Assembly: GCF_002086695.1 (NCBI RefSeq)
Contig: NZ_MVIH01000008.1
Span: 185,173 to 249,172 of the forward strand
From: Mycolicibacterium rhodesiae
GTDB lineage: Bacteria; Actinomycetota; Actinomycetes; Mycobacteriales; Mycobacteriaceae
DNA length: 64,000 nucleotides
Direction: 5' to 3'
Under the pieces are notes generated by a model. That model was not told the origin of the DNA and made no database searches. It saw only the letters and a list, made by a program, of their open reading frames with translations. Each line of letters starts with the position of its first letter. The first letter of the stretch is position 1. This document shows positions 46,485 through 54,818 of this stretch, piece by piece. Position numbers and translations under genes: made by a program.

Positions 46485-46913
46485 ATGACCATGACCGCCA
46501 TAACCACCGGGAACCATCCGTTCTCCGATTCACAAGATTCGCTGCTGCGTTTCGCGATGCGCGTCGACGCCACGCTCACCGGCGTGCTCGGGCTGGCCTT
46601 CGCGGCAATGGCTGACCCATTGGGTCGGCTGACGGGACTGACCTCGGCGCAGGGCTACATCGCCGGCGCCGCGTTCGTCCTGTGCGGGCTCGTCGTCTAC
46701 GCGCTGGCCGCCTCACCCGACCTTCGCCGCGTCGGCACCGGACTCGTCGCGTTCAACGTCGTGAGCACCGTCGGCTTCATCGCGCTCGCCGAGACCGCGG
46801 TACTGCCGCTGACCACGTTCGGATCAATCACCGCGCTGGCCGGTGGGCTCTACACCGCCACCTTCGCGGTCCTGCAATATCTCGGAGTTCGCCGTTTGGA
46901 GGCACACGCATGA
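46485..46913 (+). CDS. Small four-helix membrane protein, paralogue 1
   Basis: 142 residues with four hydrophobic helices. It opens with a DSLLRFAMRVDATLTGVLGL segment and ends QYLGVRRLEAHA. ATG 46485 is used; a GTG immediately before and an ATG 6 bp after are alternatives. It is paralogous to the next gene and coupled to it by an ATGA overlap. Function unknown. Confidence 0.7.
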   Translation: MTMTAITTGNHPFSDSQDSLLRFAMRVDATLTGVLGLAFAAMADPLGRLTGLTSAQGYIAGAAFVLCGLVVYALAASPDLRRVGTGLVAFNVVSTVGFIALAETAVLPLTTFGSITALAGGLYTATFAVLQYLGVRRLEAHA

Positions 46914-47299
46914 CCACCACCCTGTCCACCACGTCGGATTCGTTGTTGCGCATGGCGATGCGGGTCGACGCCGTCCTGTCCGGGCTGTGCGGCATCGTCC
47001 TGATGGCCGCGGCCGGACCGATCTCCGGGGTCACCGGCTTCTCGAAGGCGGCCGAGTTCGCCACCGGGGCGGTCTTTGTCGTCTACGCCGTGGTGGTGTT
47101 CCTCGCCGCGGGCCTGCGCCGGGTGCGGACCGCAGGCATCGCCACCGCGATCGCAAATTTGGTCTTCACCGTCGCGGCGGTGGTCGCGGTGATCGAGCTC
47201 GACCTGACCACCGCGGGTGTGGTCGCGACGCTGGGCAGCGGCGTGTACACCCTGGTGTTCGCCGACCTGCAGTACCTCGGGGTGCGCCGCATCAAATAG
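46910..47299 (+). CDS. Small four-helix membrane protein, paralogue 2
   Basis: 129 residues with the same DSLLRMAMRVDAVLSGL opening, four helices and QYLGVRRI ending as paralogue 1. This is a tandem duplication, perhaps forming a heteromeric membrane complex like other coupled small membrane pairs; that is inference. The start ATG overlaps the previous stop. Confidence 0.75.
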   Translation: MTTTLSTTSDSLLRMAMRVDAVLSGLCGIVLMAAAGPISGVTGFSKAAEFATGAVFVVYAVVVFLAAGLRRVRTAGIATAIANLVFTVAAVVAVIELDLTTAGVVATLGSGVYTLVFADLQYLGVRRIK

Positions 47300-47309
47300 G
47301 GTTGCGGCC

Positions 47310-47735
47310 ATGCATGTCGTAGCGTTCGCCGCCGCGCGCAAGGCGGTCCTGGAAGAAGCCGGCGGAGTCACCGCGGAGGGCTTCCCGATGACGAGCTGCT
47401 ACGTGGAGAGCCTGCCCTCGCAGATCACCGTGCCGCTGGTGCTGGCGGTACACACCCAGGGCGGCAGCGACTATGAGCCGCGCCGCTTCATCGTCGCGAA
47501 ATCGCCCGAGGGTGAGCGGGTCGGGCTGTTGGAGTTCGCCTGGCAGTGGCCCGACAACCCCGGCGTGCCGGTGAAGTTCCGGGTCTTCGCCCACCACCTG
47601 CCGATCACCGTGTACTCCGCGGGCGTCTACAGCGTGGGCATCTACTCCGATCCGGACGGCGCCGAGGCGGAGTTCGAGTTCCCGCTGCCGGTGTTGCGGC
47701 TCAACCCGCTCACCGGGGTGCCGCAGAACAACTAG
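47310..47735 (+). CDS. Conserved hypothetical protein
   Basis: 141 residues, beta-rich, with no membrane helix or signal sequence (FPMTSCYVESLPSQITVPLVL, and EFEFPLPVLRLNP near the end). It looks like the DUF6941-type proteins of actinobacteria; function unknown. It starts 10 bp after the membrane pair, and its stop shares CTAG with the converging coaA. Confidence 0.7.
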   Translation: MHVVAFAAARKAVLEEAGGVTAEGFPMTSCYVESLPSQITVPLVLAVHTQGGSDYEPRRFIVAKSPEGERVGLLEFAWQWPDNPGVPVKFRVFAHHLPITVYSAGVYSVGIYSDPDGAEAEFEFPLPVLRLNPLTGVPQNN

Positions 47736-48670
47736 AGCTTGCGCAGGCGCAGCCGGTTGATCGCATGATCGGCGTCTTTGCGCAGCACCAGCGTTGCCCG
47801 CGGGCGGGTCGGCAGGATGTTCTCGATCAGGTTGGGCCGGTTGATCGAACTCCAGATTTCCCGGGCTGCCGCAACGGCCTGGGTATCGGTCAGCCCCGCA
47901 TAGTGATGGAAGTGCGAGGCGGGGTTCGCGAACGCGCCCGCCCGCATCGCCAGGAACCGGTCGACGTACCACTTCTCGATGTCCTCGATACGGGCATCCA
48001 CGTACACCGAGAAGTCGAACAGATCCGACACCATCAGGGTTGGACCCGTCTGCAGGACGTTGAGTCCCTCGAGGATCAGGATGTCCGGGTGGGTGACGAC
48101 GTGCTTCTCGCCGGGGACGATGTCGTAGATCAGGTGTGAGTACACCGGGGCGCACACCTGATCGGCGCCGGACTTCACTGTCGTCACGAACCGCATCAGC
48201 GCGCGGCGGTTGTAGCTTTCCGGAAAACCCTTGCGATGCATAAGGTTTCGACGGTTCAGTTCGGCGTTGGGATACAGGAAGCCGTCGGTGGTGACCAGGT
48301 CGACGCGGGGATGGTGTTCCCAGCGGGCCAGAAGTGCCTGCAGCACACGGGCGGTGGTGGACTTGCCGACCGCCACGCTGCCTGCCACACCGATGATGAA
48401 CGGCACCGGCCGGTCCGGGTTCTGCTGCGGCTCACCGAGGAACTCCGACGTGGCGGCGAACAGTCGCTGACGCGCGGCCACCTGCAGGTGGATGAGCCGG
48501 GCCAGCGGAAGGTAGACCTCTTCGACCTCGAGCAGGTCGATCTGCTCGCCAAGGCCGCGCAGCCCAACCAGTTCGTCCTCCGTGAGCTTCAACGGAGTCG
48601 ACATGCGCAGGGCACGCCATTGACTCCGGTCGAACTCGACGTAAGGGCTGGGTTCGCTCAGCCGCGCCAT
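47732..48670 (-). CDS. coaA: Pantothenate kinase CoaA (type I)
   Basis: 312 residues, identical in length to M. tuberculosis CoaA (Rv1092c). The P-loop GVAGSVAVGKSTTARVL is near 96-112, and the N-terminal EFDRSQWRAL and the EGLNVLQ motif are typical of bacterial type I kinases. It phosphorylates pantothenate at the committed step of coenzyme A synthesis. Confidence 0.95.
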   Translation of the reverse strand: MARLSEPSPYVEFDRSQWRALRMSTPLKLTEDELVGLRGLGEQIDLLEVEEVYLPLARLIHLQVAARQRLFAATSEFLGEPQQNPDRPVPFIIGVAGSVAVGKSTTARVLQALLARWEHHPRVDLVTTDGFLYPNAELNRRNLMHRKGFPESYNRRALMRFVTTVKSGADQVCAPVYSHLIYDIVPGEKHVVTHPDILILEGLNVLQTGPTLMVSDLFDFSVYVDARIEDIEKWYVDRFLAMRAGAFANPASHFHHYAGLTDTQAVAAAREIWSSINRPNLIENILPTRPRATLVLRKDADHAINRLRLRKL

Positions 48671-48687
48671 GGTGCCAGTCTTGCAGT

Positions 48688-48693
48688 TAGCTT
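48688..48693 (+). promoter_or_regulatory. -10 box, leaderless DUF885 gene
   Basis: TAGCTT ends 7 nt before the ATG at 48701. The 30-bp coaA/DUF885 divergent gap must hold both promoters. Confidence 0.35.
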
Positions 48694-48700
48694 GGTGGAC

Positions 48701-49918
48701 ATGCAGCCCGGCACCCTCATCCGCGATTACTTAACCCTCGGTTTGCGGTTCGACCGTATCGAGGAAGGCTACGTCGACTCCTTCACCGGCGATCCCGAGT
48801 TGCGCCGCGCCGTCGCCGACGAGCCCGCACCCGAGCCTGACGACCTGGCCCGCCACGCCGACCGGCTGCTGGCCGAATTGCCCGATGTTCCCCGGACGGG
48901 TGGCTTCACCGACCAGCGGGCCGACTTCATCGGCGCGCACCTGCGGGCCCTGCAGTTCTCCGCGCGCAAGTTCGCCGGCGAGGAGGTGGGCTTCGTCGAC
49001 GAGGTGCGCAATTACTTCGACGTCGAGATCAGCCGCGGCGATCCGGAGCGCTACCGGGCCGCCCACGCCCGCATCGACGAGGTGCTCGGCGGCAGCGGGC
49101 CGCTGGCCGACCGGATGGAAGCACACCGCCGCTCCGACGAGATCCCGCCCGAACGTCTCGAGGAGTGCATTCACGCGTTCTCCAGCGCGCTGCGCGACAC
49201 GGTGCGGGCGACCTACCCGCTGCCCGACACCGAAACCATCGTCTACGAGGTGGTGACCGACAAGCCCTGGTCGGGCTTCAACTACTACAACGGCAACTAC
49301 ACCTCGACGGTCGCAGTCAACGCCGACCTCAAACAGCAGATGGCCAACCTGCCCCGGCTGGTCGCCCACGAGTCCTATCCCGGCCACCACACCGAGCATT
49401 GCCGCAAGGAGGCCGGGCTGGTGGCCGGCCAGGACCAGCAGGAGCAGACCATCTTTCTGGTCAACACCCCGCAATGCCTGATGGCCGAGGGCCTGGCCGA
49501 CCTGGCGCTCTATGCGGCCGTCGGGCCGGGGTGGGGGAGTTGGGCGGCAGATATCTACGCCGATCTGGGGCTGCGATTCGACGGCGAGCGCGCCGAGGCG
49601 CTGTCGGAAGCGACGGCGGCGCTGGCTGATGTCCGCCAGGACGCGGCGCTGATGCTGCACGACGAGCACCGCGACGTCGACGACGTGGTCGTCTTCCTGC
49701 AGCGCTGGCTGTTGGTCGACGACACCCGGGCCCGGCAGATGCTGCGGTTCCTGTCCTCGCCGCTCTGGCGGGCCTACACCAGCACCTACGTCGAGGGGTA
49801 TCGCCTGCTGCGGGGCTGGCTCGACGACCGGCCGGCCGAGGTGGGCCTGACCGAACGGTTCGGCAGGCTGCTCGACGAGCCGCTGATCCCATCTGCGTTG
49901 CGGGTCGACAGGGCCTGA
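48701..49918 (+). CDS. DUF885 family metallopeptidase-like protein
   Basis: 405 residues. HESYPGHHTEH (near 225) is a relaxed HExxxH-type zinc motif used by DUF885 proteins, related to M32-like peptidases; a further Glu cluster (MAEGLADLALY) follows 30 residues later. At 405 residues it is shorter than many DUF885 proteins (550 or more). Peptidase activity is inferred only. Confidence 0.8.
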   Translation: MQPGTLIRDYLTLGLRFDRIEEGYVDSFTGDPELRRAVADEPAPEPDDLARHADRLLAELPDVPRTGGFTDQRADFIGAHLRALQFSARKFAGEEVGFVDEVRNYFDVEISRGDPERYRAAHARIDEVLGGSGPLADRMEAHRRSDEIPPERLEECIHAFSSALRDTVRATYPLPDTETIVYEVVTDKPWSGFNYYNGNYTSTVAVNADLKQQMANLPRLVAHESYPGHHTEHCRKEAGLVAGQDQQEQTIFLVNTPQCLMAEGLADLALYAAVGPGWGSWAADIYADLGLRFDGERAEALSEATAALADVRQDAALMLHDEHRDVDDVVVFLQRWLLVDDTRARQMLRFLSSPLWRAYTSTYVEGYRLLRGWLDDRPAEVGLTERFGRLLDEPLIPSALRVDRA

Positions 49919-49929
49919 GCAGGGCCGGA

Positions 49930-49935
49930 TAGGCT
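49930..49935 (+). promoter_or_regulatory. -10 box, leaderless glyA
   Basis: TAGGCT ends 6 nt before the glyA ATG at 49942. Confidence 0.45.
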
Positions 49936-49941
49936 TGGGGC

Positions 49942-51408
49942 ATGACCGCAGACTCGACGATTTCGACGCACGTCCCCGCCCCGGGCGCCGACTACGCCGC
50001 CACCGCCAGCGAGGCCTATCGGGCGGCGCTTCAGGTCATCGAGTCCGTCGAGCCGCGGATCGCCGATGCGACCCGCAAAGAGCTTGCCGATCAACGGGAT
50101 TCGCTCAAGCTGATCGCCAGCGAGAACTACGCCTCACCCGCCGTGCTGCTGACCATGGGCACCTGGTTCTCGGACAAGTACGCCGAGGGCACCGTGGGGC
50201 ACCGGTTCTACGCTGCCTGCCAGAACGTCGACACCGTCGAGTCGCTGGCCGCCGAGCATGCGCGCGAACTCTTCGGCGCCCCGTACGCCTACGCCCAGCC
50301 GCACTCGGGTATCGACGCCAACCTGGTCGCGTTCTGGGCCATCCTGGCCACCCGGATCGAGGCGCCCGCCTTGACCGATTCGGGGGTCAAGCACATCAAC
50401 GACCTCTCCGAGGCCGAGTGGGAGCGGCTGCGCGCCCGGCTCGGTAGCCAGCGACTGCTGGGAATGTCGCTCGACGCCGGCGGTCACCTCACCCACGGCT
50501 TCCGGCCCAACATCTCGGGCAAGATGTTCCACCAGCGCAGCTACGGCACCGATCCTCAAACCGGCCTTGTCGACTACGACGCCGTTCGCGCCGCCGCCAA
50601 GGAGTTCAAGCCGCTGATCCTGGTGGCCGGCTATTCGGCCTACCCGCGGCGGATCAACTTCGCCACGATGCGCGAGATCGCCGACGAGGTCGGCGCCACC
50701 CTGATGGTCGACATGGCGCACTTCGCCGGGTTGGTCGCAGGCAAGGTCTTCACCGGCGACGAGGACCCGGTGCCGCACGCCCACGTCACCACCACGACCA
50801 CGCACAAGTCGCTGCGCGGCCCGCGCGGTGGTCTGGTACTGGCCACCGAGGAGTTCGCGCCCGCCGTCGACAAGGGTTGCCCGATGGTGCTGGGTGGGCC
50901 GCTGTCACACGTCATGGCCGCCAAGGCTGTTGCGCTCGCCGAGGCGCGCCAGCCGTCGTTCCAGGCCTACGCCCAGCGGATCGCCGACAACGCCAAGGCC
51001 TTCGCCGAAGGTCTGCTCAAGCGCGGCGCGACGCTGGTCACCGGCGGCACCGACAATCATCTGGTGCTGCTCGACGTCCAGTCCTATGGGCTGACCGGCC
51101 GCCAGGCGGAATCCGCCCTGCTGGATTCCGGCGTGGTCACCAACCGCAACGCGATTCCGTCCGACCCGAACGGCGCCTGGTACACCAGCGGCATCCGGTT
51201 CGGTACGCCGGCGTTGACCACCCGCGGGTTCGGTCCGTCCGAGTTCGACCGGGTCGCCGAGTTGGTGGTCGAGGTGCTCACCAACACCGAGGCCGAAGGT
51301 TCCTCGAAGGCCAAGTACAAGCTGGCCGACGGCACCGCCGATCGGGTGCATGCGGCCGCCGCCGAGATGCTGGCGGCCAATCCGCTGTACCCAGGCCTGA
51401 CGCTGTAG
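49942..51408 (+). CDS. glyA: Serine hydroxymethyltransferase, long form
   Basis: 488-residue PLP enzyme converting serine plus tetrahydrofolate to glycine plus methylene-tetrahydrofolate. The PLP Lys lies in TTTTTHKSLRGPRGG, with SENYASPAVL and DMAHFAGLVAG for cofactor contacts. It is about 60 residues longer than the usual 420-430: there is an extra N-terminal arm, and an insertion of about 30 residues after GIDANLVAFWAIL. Motifs such as VGHRFYAACQNVD differ from the common mycobacterial GlyA1. The position corresponds to Rv1093. Activity is near certain; orthology is not. Confidence 0.9.
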   Translation: MTADSTISTHVPAPGADYAATASEAYRAALQVIESVEPRIADATRKELADQRDSLKLIASENYASPAVLLTMGTWFSDKYAEGTVGHRFYAACQNVDTVESLAAEHARELFGAPYAYAQPHSGIDANLVAFWAILATRIEAPALTDSGVKHINDLSEAEWERLRARLGSQRLLGMSLDAGGHLTHGFRPNISGKMFHQRSYGTDPQTGLVDYDAVRAAAKEFKPLILVAGYSAYPRRINFATMREIADEVGATLMVDMAHFAGLVAGKVFTGDEDPVPHAHVTTTTTHKSLRGPRGGLVLATEEFAPAVDKGCPMVLGGPLSHVMAAKAVALAEARQPSFQAYAQRIADNAKAFAEGLLKRGATLVTGGTDNHLVLLDVQSYGLTGRQAESALLDSGVVTNRNAIPSDPNGAWYTSGIRFGTPALTTRGFGPSEFDRVAELVVEVLTNTEAEGSSKAKYKLADGTADRVHAAAAEMLAANPLYPGLTL

Positions 51409-51418
51409 GGAAATTGGG

Positions 51419-51446
51419 CCGGCGAAACGCCGGTGGCCGGGTTTTC
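51419..51446 (+). terminator. Probable intrinsic terminator after glyA
   Basis: CCGGCG-AAA-CGCCGG stem followed by TGGCCGGGTTTTC, 11 bp past the glyA stop; the U tract is short. Confidence 0.5.
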
Positions 51447-51466
51447 AAACACCCGTGTCTTTGAGT

Positions 51467-51472
51467 TACAGT
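51467..51472 (+). promoter_or_regulatory. -10 box, leaderless desA2
   Basis: TACAGT ends 6 nt before the desA2 ATG; there is no ribosome binding site. Confidence 0.45.
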
Positions 51473-51478
51473 TACTTC

Positions 51479-52306
51479 ATGGCACAGAAACCTGTCGCGA
51501 ATGCGCTGACGCTCGAACTCGAGCCGGTTGTCGCTGACAATCTGGTTCGCTATCTGGCCACCGCCGATGAGTGGTACGGCCATGACTACGTCCCGTTCGA
51601 CCAGGGCGAGAACTTCGCCTTCCTGGGCGGTAAGGACTGGGAGCCCGCCCAGGTCACCTTGCCCTCGGACGTGGTCGACGCCTGCGAGATCCTGCTGATC
51701 ACCAAGGACAACCTCGCCGGGTATCACCGCGAACTCGTCGAGCACTTCATCCTCGAGGACAAGTGGGGCCGCTGGCTGGGCCGGTGGACTGCTGAGGAAA
51801 ACCTGCACGCCATCGCGCTGCGGAATTACCTCGTGGTCACCCGCAACTTCGATCCGACCGCCAACGAGGACGTCCGCGTCAACCACGTCATGCGCGGCTA
51901 CCGGGCCGACAACTTCACCCAGATCGAGACGCTGGCGTTCATGGCGCTCTACGAGCGCGCGCACGCGGTGTTCACCCGCAATCTCGAAGCCAAGATCGAC
52001 GAGCCGGTGCTCAAAGGTCTCGTCGGCCGGATCGCCGCCGACGAGGAACGGCACGAAGAGTTCTTCGCCAACCTCGTCGCGCACTGCCTGGAAACCCACC
52101 GGGACTCGACCATCAACGCGATCGCCCGCCGCGCGGCCGGTTTCGGGTTGGTCGGCGGTGACATCTGGGAGTACCAGGAGAAGCTGCAGAACGTCGCGGC
52201 AGCCGGCATTTTCGACTACGCCGCGTCCCGCAAGGTGGTCACCGGTCGCATCGAGGCGTGGGGTCTCGGCGACGAAGCGGTACTGAAGAAAATCGTTCGC
52301 GCCTGA
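51479..52306 (+). CDS. desA2: Acyl-ACP desaturase DesA2
   Basis: 275 residues, same length as Rv1094. This is the di-iron desaturase fold, with ligands in WTAEENLHAIALRNY (EENLH) and ADEERHEEFF (DEERH), the two ExxH motifs of acyl-ACP desaturases. In M. tuberculosis the protein is linked to mycolate or fatty-acid unsaturation and is essential. ATG 51479 is chosen from the -10 box and the homologue length. Confidence 0.93.
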   Translation: MAQKPVANALTLELEPVVADNLVRYLATADEWYGHDYVPFDQGENFAFLGGKDWEPAQVTLPSDVVDACEILLITKDNLAGYHRELVEHFILEDKWGRWLGRWTAEENLHAIALRNYLVVTRNFDPTANEDVRVNHVMRGYRADNFTQIETLAFMALYERAHAVFTRNLEAKIDEPVLKGLVGRIAADEERHEEFFANLVAHCLETHRDSTINAIARRAAGFGLVGGDIWEYQEKLQNVAAAGIFDYAASRKVVTGRIEAWGLGDEAVLKKIVRA

Positions 52307-52347
52307 CGCGCCCGCGCGCCTAATCGGCGAGCGCGCTGGGACCGGAG

Positions 52348-52353
52348 TAGCGT
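52348..52353 (+). promoter_or_regulatory. -10 box, leaderless small ORF before phoH2
   Basis: TAGCGT ends 8 nt before the ATG at 52362. Confidence 0.35.
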
Positions 52354-52361
52354 CACTTTCG

Positions 52362-52475
52362 ATGGCTAGCGACATGCTCTGCTGTCCGGGCGGTACCTAT
52401 CGTTTCGACTACGACAGGACTGGTCCCGGTCCTGGTGCCGCAGTGTCCGCCGAGGGGTTCGCGGGGACCGCGTGA
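52362..52475 (+). CDS. 37-residue ORF ahead of phoH2 (PhoAT candidate)
   Basis: A 37-codon ORF begins MASDMLCCPGGTYRF and ends EGFAGTA. Its stop is 16 bp before the phoH2 GTG. A suitable -10 box lies 8 nt upstream, so it may be translated from the leaderless end of the phoH2 transcript. In mycobacteria phoH2 is described as a toxin-antitoxin partner of a short upstream gene, phoAT; this ORF is in the right place, but identity with PhoAT is inferred. The adjacent Cys pair is notable. Confidence 0.5.
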   Translation: MASDMLCCPGGTYRFDYDRTGPGPGAAVSAEGFAGTA

Positions 52476-52491
52476 ACCTGAGGAGCGCCCA

Positions 52492-53811
52492 GTGACCGAT
52501 TCGCAGTCGCCCGTTCGGACGTATGTGCTCGACACCTCAGTTCTGTTGTCCGACCCGTGGGCATGCACCCGGTTCGCCGAACACGAAGTGGTGGTACCGC
52601 TCGTGGTCATCAGTGAACTGGAAGCCAAACGCCACCACCACGAGTTGGGTTGGTTCGCCCGGCAGGCGCTGCGGTTGTTCGACGATCTCCGTCTGGAACA
52701 CGGTCGCTTGGATCAGCCGATACCCATTGGCACAGAAGGCGGAACGCTCAACGTCGAACTCAACCACAGCGACCAGTCGGTGCTGCCGTCCGGGTTCCGT
52801 ACCGAGAACAACGACACGCGGATCCTGACCGTCGCCGCCAACCTGGCTGCCGAGGGCAAGCGAGTCACGTTGGTCAGCAAGGACATTCCGCTGCGCGTCA
52901 AAGCCGGCGCCGTCGGTCTGCTGGCCGACGAGTACCACGCCCAGGACGTGATCACGTCGGGTTGGACCGGTATGACCGAGCTCGATGTGGCCCCCGAGGA
53001 CGTCGACACGATCTTCGCCGACGGCGAGATCGATCTCGAGGAGGCCCGTAACCTGCCGTGCCACACCGGCGTTCGGATGCTCGGTGCCAACTCCAGTGCG
53101 CTGGGCCGGGTGAACGCGGACAAGAAGGTCCAGCTGGTGCGGGGTGATCGCGAAGTGTTCGGCCTCCGGGGAAGGTCCGCCGAACAACGCGTCGCCCTCG
53201 ATCTGCTGCTCGACGAATCAGTGGGCATCGTCTCCCTGGGCGGCAAGGCAGGCACCGGCAAGTCGGCCCTGGCACTGTGCGCGGGTCTCGAGGCGGTGCT
53301 GGAGCGCCGCACCCAGCGCAAGGTCGTGGTGTTCCGCCCGCTGTACGCCGTCGGCGGCCAGGACCTGGGCTACCTGCCGGGTAGCGAGAGCGACAAGATG
53401 GGCCCCTGGGCGCAGGCGGTCTTCGACACCCTCGAAGGCCTGGCGTCGCCGGCCGTGCTGGAAGAGGTGCTCTCCCGCGGGATGCTCGAGGTGTTGCCCC
53501 TGACGCACATCCGCGGCCGTTCGCTGCACGACTCGTTCGTGATCGTCGACGAAGCGCAGTCGCTGGAGCGCAACGTGCTGCTGACCGTGCTGTCGCGGCT
53601 GGGCAGCGGGTCGCGAGTGGTGCTGACCCACGACGTCGCGCAGCGCGACAACCTGCGGGTCGGTCGTCACGACGGCGTGGCCGCGGTCATCGAGAAGCTC
53701 AAGGGCCACCCGCTGTTCGCCCACATCACGCTGATGCGCAGCGAACGGTCGCCGATCGCGGCACTGGTCACCGAGATGCTCGAGGAGATCAGCCCCGGCG
53801 CCCTGCCCTGA
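52492..53811 (+). CDS. phoH2: PhoH2 (PIN domain plus PhoH ATPase)
   Basis: 439 residues. An N-terminal PIN ribonuclease domain (YVLDTSVLLSDP near 10-21, acidic residues in NNDTRIL) is fused to a PhoH NTPase with Walker A GGKAGTGKSALAL (near 248) and Walker B FVIVDEAQ. PhoH2 is a sequence-specific RNA helicase/ribonuclease. The GTG at 52492 follows GAGGAG. The 3' end overlaps the converging reductase by 23 bp. Confidence 0.93.
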   Translation: MTDSQSPVRTYVLDTSVLLSDPWACTRFAEHEVVVPLVVISELEAKRHHHELGWFARQALRLFDDLRLEHGRLDQPIPIGTEGGTLNVELNHSDQSVLPSGFRTENNDTRILTVAANLAAEGKRVTLVSKDIPLRVKAGAVGLLADEYHAQDVITSGWTGMTELDVAPEDVDTIFADGEIDLEEARNLPCHTGVRMLGANSSALGRVNADKKVQLVRGDREVFGLRGRSAEQRVALDLLLDESVGIVSLGGKAGTGKSALALCAGLEAVLERRTQRKVVVFRPLYAVGGQDLGYLPGSESDKMGPWAQAVFDTLEGLASPAVLEEVLSRGMLEVLPLTHIRGRSLHDSFVIVDEAQSLERNVLLTVLSRLGSGSRVVLTHDVAQRDNLRVGRHDGVAAVIEKLKGHPLFAHITLMRSERSPIAALVTEMLEEISPGALP

Positions 53812-54790
53812 CCTGGTTGTCGAGGATGACTTTGCCGACAGTCTTTCCGGACTCCAGCAGCCGGTGAGCTTGTGCGGCATCGGACAGCGGCACGACGGTG
53901 TCGACGACTGCGCGGATGGCCCCAGTTTCGAATAGGGGAAACACGTCGCGGATGACCCCCGCGACGATTGCGGCCTTCTGATCGGCCGGACGGGCTCGAA
54001 GCATGGTGGCGGTGACGCTGGCCCGCTTGGCCATGAGCACGCCGATATCCAGGAGCGTCGGCTCTGTGCACCCGCCGATGATGACCAGGTGCCCATCCGA
54101 TGCGAGGCTCTGCAGGTTGCGCGCCAAGTAGTCCGCGCCCACCACGTCGAGGATGGCGTCGACACCCTGGCCGCCGGTGGCGGCCAGGGTGGCAGCCACG
54201 AAATCCTCACTCCGGTAATTGATCACGACCTGCGCCCCGAGGTCACGGCCTGCCTGTGCCTTGGCATCGCTACCCGCGGTGGTGAGGACGTGCGCACCGA
54301 TCGCGCGGGCCCACTGAATCGCGAAGCTCCCGATCCCACCGCCGGCACCGTGGATGAGCACGTTATGCCCACCGGTCAGACCGGCGACCATGGCGAGGTT
54401 GGAGTACACCGTGCAGGCCACCTCGGGGACTGCGGCGGCTTCGACCAGGCTCAGCCCTCGCGGGATCGGCATGACCTGGGTGGCGGGCACCGCAACCTGG
54501 TCGGCATAGCCGCCGCCGTCGAGCAGAGCGCACACCTGCTCACCGGGTGACCACGCGGTCACAGCGGACCCCACGGCGAGGATGGTGCCTGCGCACTCGA
54601 GTCCGAGCGGGCGGGGCGCACCCGCCGGCACCGGGTAGCGGCCGCGCCGCTGCAGCAGGTCGGCATTGTTGATCCCGGCTGCCGCGACACCGATCACCAC
54701 CTGGTCGGCCCCGGGATTCAGGGGCTCCACCGGTCGCCACTGCAGGACGTCTGGGTCTCCGGGGTGATCGAACAGCACTGCGGACGGCAT
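53789..54790 (-). CDS. Quinone oxidoreductase, PIG3-like (MDR family)
   Basis: 333-residue medium-chain reductase without structural-zinc Cys residues. The LLQRRGRYPVPAG segment (near 42-54) is typical of PIG3/QOR proteins; the NADPH Rossmann motif is HGAGGGIGSFAIQWA near 148. It reduces quinones or enals by NADPH (family knowledge). An ATG at 54790 starts the recognisable domain. Downstream of the SRPBCC gene by 28 bp, same strand, likely co-transcribed. Confidence 0.88.
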   Translation of the reverse strand: MPSAVLFDHPGDPDVLQWRPVEPLNPGADQVVIGVAAAGINNADLLQRRGRYPVPAGAPRPLGLECAGTILAVGSAVTAWSPGEQVCALLDGGGYADQVAVPATQVMPIPRGLSLVEAAAVPEVACTVYSNLAMVAGLTGGHNVLIHGAGGGIGSFAIQWARAIGAHVLTTAGSDAKAQAGRDLGAQVVINYRSEDFVAATLAATGGQGVDAILDVVGADYLARNLQSLASDGHLVIIGGCTEPTLLDIGVLMAKRASVTATMLRARPADQKAAIVAGVIRDVFPLFETGAIRAVVDTVVPLSDAAQAHRLLESGKTVGKVILDNQVRAGRRG

Positions 54791-54818
54791 GAGCGCTCCT
54801 TCTGATGGATGGGAGGGG

